DNA from: Daucus carota subsp. sativus
Taxonomy: Eukaryota; Streptophyta; Magnoliopsida; Apiales; Apiaceae
Direction: 5' to 3'
Length of the DNA: 64,000 bases
Assembly: GCF_001625215.2 (NCBI RefSeq)
Contig: NC_030382.2
Location: 31,048,610 to 31,112,609, forward strand
Positions 23,040-34,317 of this stretch are shown piece by piece. Under the pieces are notes generated by a model. That model searched no databases and was not told the DNA's origin. It saw only the letters and a list, made by a program, of their open reading frames with translations. The position numbers were made by a program, and so were the translations under genes. Positions within the stretch are counted from its first letter, which is position 1. Each line of letters begins with the position of its first letter.

Positions 23040-24044
23040 TTCAAAAGCAGAGACCCCTTCTTTCTTTCCTTTCTACCACTCAAACCAGGTACTAGACTTT
23101 CTAATCTTTAGTTTCTTGCTCCATCATAATTGATAAACCCACATGCATGCATACATTTTTACTCTCATCATAACCAGTTAGTGTCTGATCTCTATGTGTG
23201 TTGTTGAGTCTTTGTCACTTGGTAAGTTATGTTTTAGCCTGGTAATAAATACACTGTGCATTGTCTTTATGGTTTCCTTTTTGTGCTCAAAATTAGGGCT
23301 TCATTGTGCTATTCATTAAGCCTGGTCGACCCATCAACTTTTTTCTTTTTTTTAATGATACAAGTTAAATCGGGCTCCATTTTTGGTACCCAGAGAAGAG
23401 GGGCTATTATATTTGATTCTTGATGCACCAGCCTATTATTTTATCATTCTTATCTACTGTTAGTTACTCTGATTTCTCAATGGAAACTATTGCAAGTGTG
23501 AAAGTGATTCTTTTTTAGTATGAGTAGATCTCATGTCTTCACTTTCTTAAATTTGACAAGACTCTTGCTCTTAGGATTTTGGTCTAACTAGAGTCTTAAC
23601 TCAGCAGGATCTGATTTTTTTCTTATAATTTAGGGACACAATTGTTGATATTTTCTAAAATGCCCATTTGATTGTGTTGATCAGTTTGTTAAATATAGGA
23701 ATTGGTTCCTTTAAGATATATGGGAGTAGCTGTGTCTTTAGGTTGTGACATGTTTCCGCCAAAAAGTTTATATGGGAAAAAAAGCATTGGAGGAGTTGGT
23801 CACAATGTGATGATGAAGTCAGTTAGTGGTTAGGTTATCTCATTCACTCATTGCGTGTTTAGAAGATGGATATTTCATCTGTAATTTATCCTTCTTTTGT
23901 AATATTTTAGTTTTGAGCTCAAGTATTCTCATCATAACATCTTCGTATTCGTATTTATTTTACTTATCATATTGCATCTAAGTGCGTGATTATGAAATGC
24001 TAAAGGGATTTGCAGATATATATTTTAGTTAAGAGACAATAGAG

Positions 24045-27000
24045 ATGGCCGGTGGAGAAGCATGTGATGAGTGCAAATCGAAGTGCTTATTACTTCATCA
24101 AAGGAAAAAGGACCCGTCTCCCCTGATTACTACTTTTTACAAAGTCCTTTATGGAGGTTATGATTATTGGAAATATCTGGTAATTGTCGATTGCCTCAGT
24201 TTTCCTATTTGGTTCCCTCATTAAATCTCATTTCCCTCTTTCCTATTGCACTCGACTAAAAGCATATTTTGTTCTTTTGTCCTTGATTTATGAAAAATTA
24301 AAATGTTGGGCCTAATTTAAGTATTTTCTGTTTCAAATTTAAATGCATATCCTGTAACTTTCTATGGAAGAGAAATAAGGAAGAACAATTACATGCGGAA
24401 AATAGATTTGGTATTTAAGGTATTTATTGACATCTCTCAGATAACAATATTTCACAAAAGCTAGGTACTGAAATTTTGAAAAAAATTATTACTGTATATT
24501 AATGAAATTTACATACTAGTTCTATAGTATTGGCAGCTAAATAATCGAAGTTTCATTTGAAACGCTAAAATAGGGAAGTTGTATACAACAAAGCTTTGAT
24601 GGAGGTTTGAAAGTCCAAATTTCAGGGTCACCATGTGAATCTAGGATAAAAACACTTCAGTTGAATATGATAAATGACAGTTTAATTTAATGATAGTAAT
24701 AATCGAAATGTCATTTTAGCTAGTTTTGTTAAAGAGTGTTTGAAGAATATTCTCCTTTATTAACAAATTATGAACAAAGGGCTCATAGCCCAGAAGCATG
24801 TATTTCATTCCCTTGACAGGAGCTTGATGGTTCAAATTGAAGAGAAGGTGGGTTTGTGAGTGTGTTCGATATCTATAAAAATATATTTTCCTCTTATCCT
24901 GGAGCATTTGTAAACTCACTTATATAGTATAACTTAAATAGCTTTAAACTGGTGTAAATAGAAAAAGAAATACAAATTGACATGAAAAGGCATTTAGTTT
25001 GTGAATGCATTTTCGGAAGTTATGATCCTAGGAAGCTTCAATGGCCTGTAGTTTCTTTTTAAATGACGAGGTTTTATAATGGTTATGTAGACTTTTCCAA
25101 TTGCAAGTTGTACTTGGTAGAATGAAAATGGTTGTTCTGTCAGAACATATGTGTCATGTTCTGTCAGAACATGTGTCATGTTCAATATTCTGTCAGAACA
25201 TATGTGTCATGTTCTGTCAGAACATATGTGTCATGTTCTGTCAGAACAATAAGGAATATGAAAAGGGCCTATGTCTAGTTTAAGACTGTCCAAACTAGTA
25301 TGATCTGTATGCATAGTGAAACATTTAGCTGCCAAAACTCTGTCGTCTACAAAATGTCGATATCTGTATGATGTTTGCTCAAAACCTTATTGTACTCTGT
25401 ACCATAACTTTCTCTCGTGCTTCCGAGTCAAAGGGACCCTGATTCTGATCGCTAAAGGTTAGGACTATCGGGATCTGGATGCATATTTATTATGGGCCAG
25501 AAATAACTATTGTTCTTAGGAAGAATCAGACTTTGTAATGGTGATATGCATGACAAGGATTGAACACCTTGCTGCCTAAAAAACCAGTCAAGATATGATA
25601 TATCGGTAATATTGCTGTAGCAACTGAAATCATTTTTGCAAAAAGAAAAGATAAACAACATATGATGGCTTTTGGCTGGTCACTGGTGCAGAATATCTCG
25701 TCAACAAATTAATGCTTTGAAATATTATGTATTTGCAGTGCTTGCCTCAAAAAATTTCGCAAACTATTCCAGTTCTGGGTGCTGGAAAAGTTTATGATCT
25801 TGAGGACACTAATGGTCAGCGGTGGCAAGTAACATTAGGCAATAAAGATGGTCACTTGGCTTTTAATAAGGGCTGGGATAAGTTTTATGCAGATCATGGC
25901 CTGAGAGAGGGATATAGTCTGGTATTCCACTTTATGGTGAAATCTCATTTTGTTGTTCAGATAATTGACAAAACTGGCTTGGAGAAGCGTATGTTCCCTT
26001 TAGAAAATGGGAAAAAAAGAAAGAGAAGTGAAATTGATGTGAATAGTAATGCAGTTGGAGAGTGCCAGAATCATTCTAATAAGCAGGGTTCAGTGTTTCC
26101 TGGCGTACCAGACTCTGAAGCTAGAATACATGGCCAACCAATGTCCAAGAATAACTCTTCAAGTGTAAAACCTGGAGATGGTATGTACCAGCATGTTGCA
26201 TTAGGTGATAGTGATATTGAGCAAGTCTTCACGATTAACAGAGATTCTGGATACAAATGTGAAGAAGGCAGGAGTCCGATATTGGGTTTTATAAACTTGG
26301 AAATGCGGGGAGTTGATCCTGATGGAAGTAGTGATAAAAGAACTCATCCTTCTAATACGTCGGCAGCATGTAATGCAGCTGCAAGAATTTTAGATGAGAA
26401 TCCTGTGTCTGCAAAGGTGGTGAGTGGGGAACCACCAGCGAAAGTGACTGCTCCTACATTCTTTAGCAATAGCAATGTCTCTCTAAAGAAGGAGAATGTG
26501 GCAGAAGTTGGCAATGATCATCTTGGTGACTATCAATCAGGCCTAGGGAAACAATCTGCCAAAGTAGCTGCTCCTACATATTGTGACAACAACAATGTCT
26601 ATTTGAAGAGGGAGAACGTCGCAGAACTCCCTGCAAAAGCGACTGCTCCTACTTTCTCTAACAATAACAATCTCTATTTAAAGAGGGAGAACATGGCAGA
26701 AGTTGGCAATGATCGTCATGGTGACCATCAATCCGTTTTACCCACAGGAAACCGAGCTCAGTCACATTCAGAATGTAGGATCAAGAGTTCAACTACATCA
26801 TTGAACAGAGTACAAATTGAGGAGGTCACAGGAAGTAAAAAACATTCAAGTTAGTTCTCTTTAATCCTTGTTATTTTCTCTTTAACGATGTACTCCTGAG
26901 TTTCAAAACGAGAGAAGAGAAAAGAAGAGAATGAAAACTCTCAAAATTTTCTTCGGTGATTTTGTTCTTGATTTTTCACTGATAGAGAAGAGAGAATTTT

Positions 27001-27103
27001 AAATTTCTCTCATAAACTCTCTCCTTGTGGATGATTCTCACATAATATTTAAAAAAAAAAATTCTTCCCAAGAGAACTTGGGAGCACGAGAGAAAAATCC
27101 AGT

Positions 27104-27153
<50 letters not shown>

Positions 27154-28936
27154 CTTTTCTACTCTTCTATTGTTAAAAACCCGGGAGCACAACGTAAATA
27201 AAACAATGTCGAGCACAATAATATGCATGCCTTGTGCAGGATATACTTAATAAGGTTAGAAAGAGATAAAAGCTTGTTAGAAAAGATCATATAATCTGTA
27301 CACAGGATCCTATTATGGAATATGCTTATATGATTTTACTATAACTACAAGTCTACATGGCTATTTTTTTACCTGTCAAAAAGATACACAAAAAAGGTTG
27401 AGAATTATATAATGTTTTAACTTCACTTTATAAACACCAAGCCAGACGAACTTGCTCTTCTGCAATGCTTACCTGATATCAGCTCTAAATCTATCAGTTT
27501 TCAGTGGCTTTAGCTAGTGGGCTCAATTAAGTTAAAGAAGGAGTTGAGCAGCTTAATACTGGTGTCAACTTAGCATAACTGCATAATGTTGTTTGGTCAT
27601 TAACATTTAAAACTCATGTTTCCAAGCTGCTGATCCATTGAAGTGTCAATGAGAGTTGCTGATACATCTGTCTTGCACACTGTTGCCCCTTGTGCTTGTA
27701 CTTTTAGTAAACGCGGCTTTTTTGGTGAAATTCACGTGTATTAAATAAGTCTTTTAATAATGTGGTAATCTAATGTTGAGCAGGTGAGACAGTGACTTTA
27801 CTAAAATCAGAGCGAATGGAGGTGGGAAAATCACCCAGTTGTGAGTTTATGAGCGTTGGTAAATGATTTCCTGTCTCTTCATCTATTACAGCCGTTTCAA
27901 AGAGTGTAGCACGGAATAGACTTTCTTATTTAAATGTGCTTGTATTCTTGTAGAAAAGTATCCCAAGTTTAAAGAAAGGTCTGATCAAATAATTGGCGGC
28001 GATGAAAAGAGTAATGAAATCCATAAAGCAGTTAAAGCTGAACCTGTTGATTCATATAATGACGAACGCCTGGATGCATCTGCTCTCACTTTTACTGTAA
28101 TGGTAGGAAGCAAGGAGCTTTTGGTACGTTGTTACAACACTTCATTGTTTACTGCTGTTTCTCAGTACTTTACAAGTGAATGGCTGGTGTTGTAAAACTT
28201 GATAATTGTTTCAAGTTTTTTAAAGGGCAATGTTCCGATATGTGATCAAGAGGTATGACATGTTCATGTATAGGATGTAATTGACTTTTCCTTGAGCCTG
28301 TGAGATTTGCAAACTTTCCTTGGCATCATGCTGGCTTTTAATATGTTTCTGTCATTTGTATTAGACAACCTAGTAAGTTAGTTAATTGTCTGAAGATATA
28401 ATATCACTTTTTAAAGTCATAATCAATACCCAAGTCCTAGTGCGCACAGCCGCACAACACACAGTTGTGAGCCCAGTTGTGATGTATTGAAGATGTTTTT
28501 TCATTCATTGTTTTCTTGTGCTGGCTTGCTAGAAATCCTTAGGTTTGCTTTAGTGAAAATTATTACATTTGTTTTGTTACTTTAAGTTCTATGCTAGCCG
28601 ATCTAAGTACCATGTGTAGTTCATTTTAAGCATTCTATATGTGCATGAGTGAGCTTATTCTTGTTCTCTATTTTTAAATGTCCTTATCCGAAATTTGAGC
28701 AGGAATTGCCAAAATCAGTTACATTGTGGACATGCATGGACAAGAAGGTAGTAAACCTTAAAGGTGGGGACAAAAGAGTTTGGCCTGTCCTTTACCATCA
28801 GAAGCTAGGTATTAAAGCTTTAACAAGCGGTTGGAAAAACTTTTTCTTGTCAAATAAACTGCGAATAGGAGATGAATGTACTTTTATACTTGAGAATGAA
28901 AGTGAGACCATATTTAGGATTGATGTTAAGCGTTAA
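24045..28936 (+). CDS. B3-domain protein with two B3 domains (REM/VRN1-like)
   Basis: Five coding exons: 24045..24179, 25739..26834, 27784..27858, 27954..28123, 28703..28936, all phases consistent, 569 aa. A leader exon near 23040-23090 (ending CCAG|GTACTA) and the acceptor at 24015 suggest a 5' UTR intron. B3 domain 1 spans about residues 30-121 (FYKVLYGG..., GQRWQVTLGN, FNKGWDKFYADHGLREGYSLVF, then a basic KKRKRSE nuclear signal); domain 2 is the last exon, about residues 493-569 (RVWPVLYH, SGWKNFFLSNKLRIGDECTFIL). This is the plant-specific REM layout: sequence-flexible DNA binding in the nucleus. Between them the linker has an imperfect threefold repeat (PAKVTAPTF.. NVSLKKENVAE, about residues 278-375). 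The donor at 26834 was chosen over the in-frame stop at 26852 because the later exons restore phase; reading through would give a shorter single-B3 protein. Confidence 0.88.
25139..25249. repeat. Array of five palindromic repeats in intron 1 of the B3 gene
   Basis: TGTTCTGTCAGAACA, or its core TTCTGTCAGAACA, occurs five times, separated by 'tatgtgtca' or 'tgtgtcatgttcaata' spacers (period about 25 bp, one spacer longer). Each core is a perfect inverted repeat around one central base. The array lies within the 1.56-kb first coding-region intron, about 500 bp before the next exon. Confidence 0.9.
27105..27150. repeat. (TA)n microsatellite in the B3 gene
   Basis: An uninterrupted AT dinucleotide run of about 45 bp in the intron between 26834 and 27784. 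Confidence 0.95.
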
Positions 28937-29660
28937 GTGAGAGACTAATTATCTTTCAAGGTTTGATTTCAAATTTGGCATGGTTGTAAAGATGTGTAAG
29001 CCAGTAACTATCGTCTTCCATCGATTGTAGGTTATGTTAGTTGTGCTCTGGTCCTACACTCTATGTTACATTTCTTAACCCCCTATTCAGAAACATTACA
29101 TCTCCTGAACAATGATATGTATTTAATGAAAAATGGTTGTGAATGATTTTAAGATGTTACTTCTGGTTAATGCATAGTTATCGATATAATTTATGAACTT
29201 GATGACTACTAAAAGTAATTCTGTTGTCGAGATGGTCATGGGGGCTCTTTATCTTGCGAGCTCAACTTATCAACAGTTTCAGACTTGCTAGTCAGTGCAA
29301 CCTAACTACAGGGTGATTATTATAGCTTTGAGTCTGGACTTGAGCGTATACAGTTTGGACTCTAGAGCTTGTTCAGTGCAAAAATCACAGATCATGCTCA
29401 CAACTATTTGCACGTCTCAAGGAGCTGATCGGTCTTGATTAAAACATGTCTTATCCTATCACCGAAGTTAACTATAATAAAACATATTAAGAATTCAACA
29501 GCTTCGGAAAACCGAAGAAGCCAAAAAGAAATTTAAGGAATTTGATTAAAATTATTCCAGATGGTACTGCTGGACAGTTGATCATTCTCACAATTTTTGC
29601 TTTTATTTGTGAGAATCGTATCTTTAGTTTTTAACATATAATATCCTTATGTTCAAATAA
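28937..29660. other. 3' flank of the B3 gene
   Basis: Contains the B3 3' UTR (probably to about 29140) and intergenic text. Nothing else recognised. Confidence 0.35.
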
Positions 29661-29663
29661 TAC

Positions 29664-29667
<4 letters not shown>

Positions 29668-29750
<83 letters not shown>
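29668..29750. repeat. (TA)n microsatellite
   Basis: About 83 bp of TA repeat, ending exactly where the next inverted-repeat element begins; TA runs are favoured landing sites for such elements. Confidence 0.95.
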
Positions 29751-29753
<3 letters not shown>

Positions 29754-30090
29754 GTCATGATACTCTTAGAACCGTTAGTCTAAGAACATTAGGATCTTCT
29801 CGTATTAATTAGGGTTCTGCAGCAGAACTGCACATGCAAAAAATGTAAAAAATGCATTAGAACTGCACATGTAAAATATGTCTTGTTTATATATTTCTCT
29901 CTCTATTTTCAAAATAATAGTCGCTTTGACTTTTTACATGTATTTTGAGGTGTGAAAAAACATATTTCTACATTCAATTAATATTATTCTTATATATTAT
30001 ACGACATTTTTTGCATATGTAGTTATGTTGTAGAATCCTAATTAATACTAGAAAGTTCTAAGACTAACGGTTTTAAGGGTAACATGACTA
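29751..30090. mobile_element. MITE with about 37-bp inverted ends
   Basis: Left end AGGGTCATGATACTCTTAG continuing through 'aaccgttagtctaagaac'; right end is the inverse ('gttctaagactaacggtttt' then 'aagggtaacatgacta'). About 340 bp, no coding frame; internal inverse pairs 'gcacatg(c/t)aaaa' and 'ttttgcatatg'. Superfamily not settled because the target side is a microsatellite. Confidence 0.75.
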
Positions 30091-31435
30091 GAAATATAGG
30101 GTCAAGTTTTATACATCATACAAAAATATTGGAGTAGTCATAGTTTTTCTGTTTAATCATAGATAATAGTTTAGATTATCCAAATTTTATATATAATTTA
30201 TTATTCATAAATATCTTTAAACATAATTATCAATTAATCATTAATATCTTTCAATTTTAATAAGTATTAAGATTATCATTCTGCTGAAGAGGGAGGCTGT
30301 GTCGAATGAGCTTGGTCTTCCGTTGGCTCCTGCGCAGGCTTGAGTGGGAATTATGATCTCTCCGCGACTGCGAACCAGATGTGCCAGATTCTTGTATGCG
30401 TACCAAGTGTTTGTCAAAATACGGTACTCAAAGTCTTGTATTCTGGTTCTTTTGGATACAATCGTATTCAAATATTATTTTCTGCAGAAATAAAAAAAAC
30501 AGGTGTGATCTTTTGATAAATTAAACCTACATGATTATGATTTTGTGATTGTTTATTGTTTTACTGTATATACTATTGTGATGTTGTTCATATTTCATGA
30601 TTAGGTATAATTGGGTGCTTAAATTTATTATTGTATGTGTTGTTTTCGTATCCAATTTTCTTCTTTTTCTATCTATTTTTATCCGAATTTGAGAAGATTG
30701 GAGAGGTGTTATCAATCTTATATTATATGATCAGTTACGTCTTGTGTTTAGTATCTTCATGTTCGATTCTTAGTTTTTCGCTAGTGTTCATGATGATTAA
30801 TTGCGGTTCTTGGATGATGACGGTGGAGCTGGAGTGGTAATGACTTAATTAGTGCGTGTTGTAATATTAGATTAGCCTGGTTGACTTATTTTATTGCTTG
30901 ATTCAAATTTTAGCATGTAATTTTGGATATTGTTTGGTTTTAATAGTAGTAATTGTAGATCTTAGTTTTAGTTATATTTGAATTTGAATGGCTGATTGAC
31001 TCTTTTTAAATTTGTTTATCTTTGAATTTGACTTTTCATTGCATGCTTCATCTTAAATTTTTGTGTTTTAATTTGAGTAAATTGTGCTTTAATTTGAATA
31101 ATTAATTGACCGTTTATATACAAGTAAATTGTCTTAATTGATAAATTTGAATTTGAAATTGATTTTATTTATATGTCTTAAAAGTGTTTTAATGGTCCTT
31201 AAATGTGTTGTCTATATATCAAGGAAAATTGGTCAACTTTTATAAGTTATAATCAGTTACCTTCTTAATTTGAATTTTGATTACTTTTATTAAGTTCCAA
31301 ATATTCAAAGGAGTCATTAATGATGACTCTATTGTGCCTTTGATGGCTCTATTGTGCCTTTGATGGCTTTTTGTTCCGGTTATGGATGCCATTTTTATGG
31401 CTAATTGACCAATTTGATGATCATTAGATTTAATA

Positions 31436-32655
31436 TCTATACTATACTATACTATAATAAGCCAACATGGGTATAATTTGTAGTCCAAAATTTTAGTTAT
31501 ATTTTTTGGTTTGGTACTTTCCTTTTGGTACTACAAGTCTACAAATGTGGAGTTTATTATTTTTTGGTTTGATACTCTCCTTATGGTACTACAAGTCTAC
31601 AAACGTGGAGTCTATTAGTATTATATTGTTAAACAGTTTCAAATGCTAAAAACACTCATAATAATTCATTATCATATAATATTTCATTAAAAAAATTATA
31701 ATGATGTCATAAATAAAATTATAAATATACAATTTTGAATATCTTTTTTTAACAAGACCGTTCATATAACTTTTTTTAACTTTAACGTGTTATATTTCAA
31801 TATAAACACGAATCATTGCATAACTCTTTCTAATTCTAATCTAAAAGTTATTGTTGTCAAACAAACCAAGATTACAAAATTACGTTGAAATTCGATTGAT
31901 TAGATCACCGAATCTTTCAAAGGTATTACACGATCGGCTATGTTTGGAAAAGATTTGATTTTTCTGATTTTTTTTATTTTTAAATTTACGTGTACTAAAT
32001 TCGGATTAAATGTACTAAACTTTTGACATATATATATATATAGAGTAAAGTTCTATGGAGTCCACTTTTTATTGGAGTCCTTGGAGTCCATGCATGTTCT
32101 GCAATTAAAATATAGCTTAAAATAATACAAAACACATTATATTCGAATGATGTTCTACAAACATCATTATTTTATTGTAAATCTTGCGGATTTCATATAT
32201 TTTACAAGTAAAACATTGCAATATAATAAAACATGTTTAGTTTTGCAGAACATACATGTTCATCTTGCAGAACATACATGTTCATGTTGCAGAACATATA
32301 TACTGTACTGAGATTTGTAGGATTTACAATAAAGTAATGATGTTTGTAGAACATCATTCGAAAAATAATGTGTTTTGTAATATTTTAAGCTATATTTTTA
32401 ATTGCAGAACATGTATGGACTCCAAGGACTCCAATAAAAAGTGGACTCCATATAACTTGACTCTCTATATATATATATATATATTTATTTATTAGGGTTT
32501 GTCCATTTTCAAGTAATCGGCAGTTGAATAATATAATTTAATTAAATTTAATCCATTAATACTAAAATACTAATAAAATGATGTTAAAATTTAAATTATA
32601 AATAATAAATAACGAACTATATACTCGCCCGTGCTTCGCACGGGTTAAAGGCTAG
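31436..32655 (+). mobile_element. Non-autonomous Helitron, copy 1
   Basis: Starts TCTATACTATACTATACTAT directly after host A (31435). Ends with the hairpin CCCGTGCTTCGCACGGG, then TTAAAGGCTAG, directly before host T (32656). TC start, CTAG end, a 3' hairpin about 8 bp from the end, and insertion between A and T are all Helitron hallmarks. No Rep/helicase coding. It holds a foldback MITE at 32041-32467; without it the element is about 0.8 kb. It shares its first part and tail with the inverted copy at 42195-42858. Confidence 0.92.
32041..32467. mobile_element. Long-arm foldback MITE inside the Helitron
   Basis: The first about 145 bp (from 'agagtaaagttctatggagtcc' through 'gaatgatgttctacaaacatc') return in inverse at the right end ('gatgtttgtagaacatcattcg' ... 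'ggactccatataacttgactct'), so it can fold into one long hairpin. TATATATA sits on both sides, so the target duplication is probably TA-rich. The loop holds a 22-bp word, TTGCAGAACATACATGTTCA, repeated two to three times (about 32243-32302). Confidence 0.85.
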
Positions 32656-33127
32656 TATTTAATTATTGTTCAAACCTTTGTTTTTATTCCTCACTAAAAT
32701 TTGAATTTTTATGTGTCTAACCAAAGGATTTTCCTTTGGTTAGAAATTAACTTATATTTCTATATTATTTTATTGTCTATCTACTTTTGATATATATATA
32801 TATTTTTTTGTTTTGTTTTGTTTTATTAGATTTTCTATTTTTACTTTAATTAAATTTATATGTGTGTAATTGTTGTATGTTGATTTATGTTTTGTTTGTT
32901 TTGTCTTTTCAGGATACTTTGGTGCCACGGGACTTATGGGTTTTCCTTTCTTATTCATTTTAGCTTTATTGTCTAAGCGTCCGGAGTTATGCTTGCATGA
33001 CTTTCGGTTAGATGATAAATTTTCTTGAAAGAAAGAAATCCCGGATGCGGTTTATTGTATTTCGATACAATTCATCTACGATTATGTAGACCTTACAAAA
33101 AAAAAAAAAGAAGATTATCATTCTGCT

Positions 33128-34035
33128 TATGAGTTATATTGTAGGACATAGTGTCCTGCGATTTATAAAATAATTGCTCTATCTTTTGATTACAAGATTT
33201 ATAAACATGATCAACATGATATGGATATTGGCCATGCGTATCACAATTTGAAGCATTGATGCACTAAATATAAGATCCAGAAATATGGTCCCAAATCTCA
33301 TTTTATAACGTTACATTGTATAACGTTTACAATTTCTATTGAAAATGTTATACAATAAAACGTTTATCTCTTATTTCAGCTCAAGCTCATAAGCAAAACA
33401 CAAGTAGATCCTAAAAAAACTAAAGTTACGTAGTGTAACGTTAGGTTATGACGTTACTTTATCTAACATTTCAAGCCCAAAATCATGTAAAATATTCTCA
33501 TAACATTGCTTAACCTAATGCGTGTATTTGAGTGAGGGGTCATTTTTTCAGAATCTGGTATTCAGGACATTTTGACTTCAAATTATGATATCCATGACTT
33601 TTTTTCGCATGTTGTCAGATGCTTACAAATATTATAGAAAAAATTAAAAATTAAATGATAAAATTATATTTTATCCAATTTTGTACTACAATACTCAAAT
33701 TTTTTTATAATATATATATGTATAATATTATATGGATAATTTTTTTAAAAATTATGGAAAGAACCAAGAACAATATAAATATGTTAAATTAAAAATACAA
33801 ATATGAAAATATATAAAGGGAAAAAATAATAATTGGGTACTTGGATAAGTTGCTGAGGCGGCCAGGCGGGACGGTAAAAATGAACACAAGGTGACTTGTG
33901 TTATCACTGTGGTGAAGGGTGAGAGAGACTACTTGGCCTGTGCTAATATAGGTCTTCTCGGCGGTACCATCCCTTACTGCGACTACCCCACCCCTAATTT
34001 AAATACTAATAGAAAGTAATTAGTGGGAGAAAGAT
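33128..34035. other. Intergenic, CK2 beta promoter side
   Basis: 33295-33475 carries inverted and direct AACGTTA/TAACGTT words, and 33530-33605 resembles the edge text at 1676-1750, so another member of that dispersed repeat family may lie here. 33840-34035 is probably the CK2 beta promoter and leader. Confidence 0.4.
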
Positions 34036-34259
34036 ATGTATAGCAAAAGAGGAGTTGGGGTGGGATCTAAGACGGAGATGAATCGGGTTTCGCATAACGA
34101 AGATTTGAAGCGAATTAAGCAAGCCCTTGACAAGCGTGACAGATCCAGATCCTCTCCCAAAGATAATATTACGATCAATTCTGCTACTACCAAAGATCAG
34201 CAGCAACGCCTTTCAATCTTGTCTGCTCCCAGTAACACCCACCCCCCAGCTGGTGAAAA

Positions 34260-34317
<58 letters not shown>

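Larger units (their letters stand above)
30286..33110 (+). mobile_element. Poly(A)-tailed retroelement with 17-bp target duplication
   Basis: AAGATTATCATTCTGCT occurs at 30269-30285 and again, identical, at 33111-33127. The insert between ends in a run of 13 A (about 33097-33109), the signature of LINE-machinery insertion on the plus strand. Subtracting the nested Helitron leaves about 1.6 kb. No reverse transcriptase or endonuclease is seen, so it is a 5'-truncated LINE, a SINE-like element or a retrocopy of an unknown transcript. Near its 3' end a frame of about 38 codons (32911-33027) reads GYFGATGLMGFPFLF then ALLSKRPELCLHDF and a stop, preceded by TTTTCAG; identity unknown. TSD and tail are directly visible; the class is inference. 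Confidence 0.75.

Noticed and set aside
25139..25249. Regularly spaced repeats suggesting a CRISPR array
   Set aside because: Plant nuclear DNA, spacers are near-identical rather than unique, and the repeat lies inside an intron.
25139..25249. Resemblance of TGTTCT...AGAACA to a steroid-receptor response element
   Set aside because: Plants lack such nuclear receptors; the likeness is coincidental.
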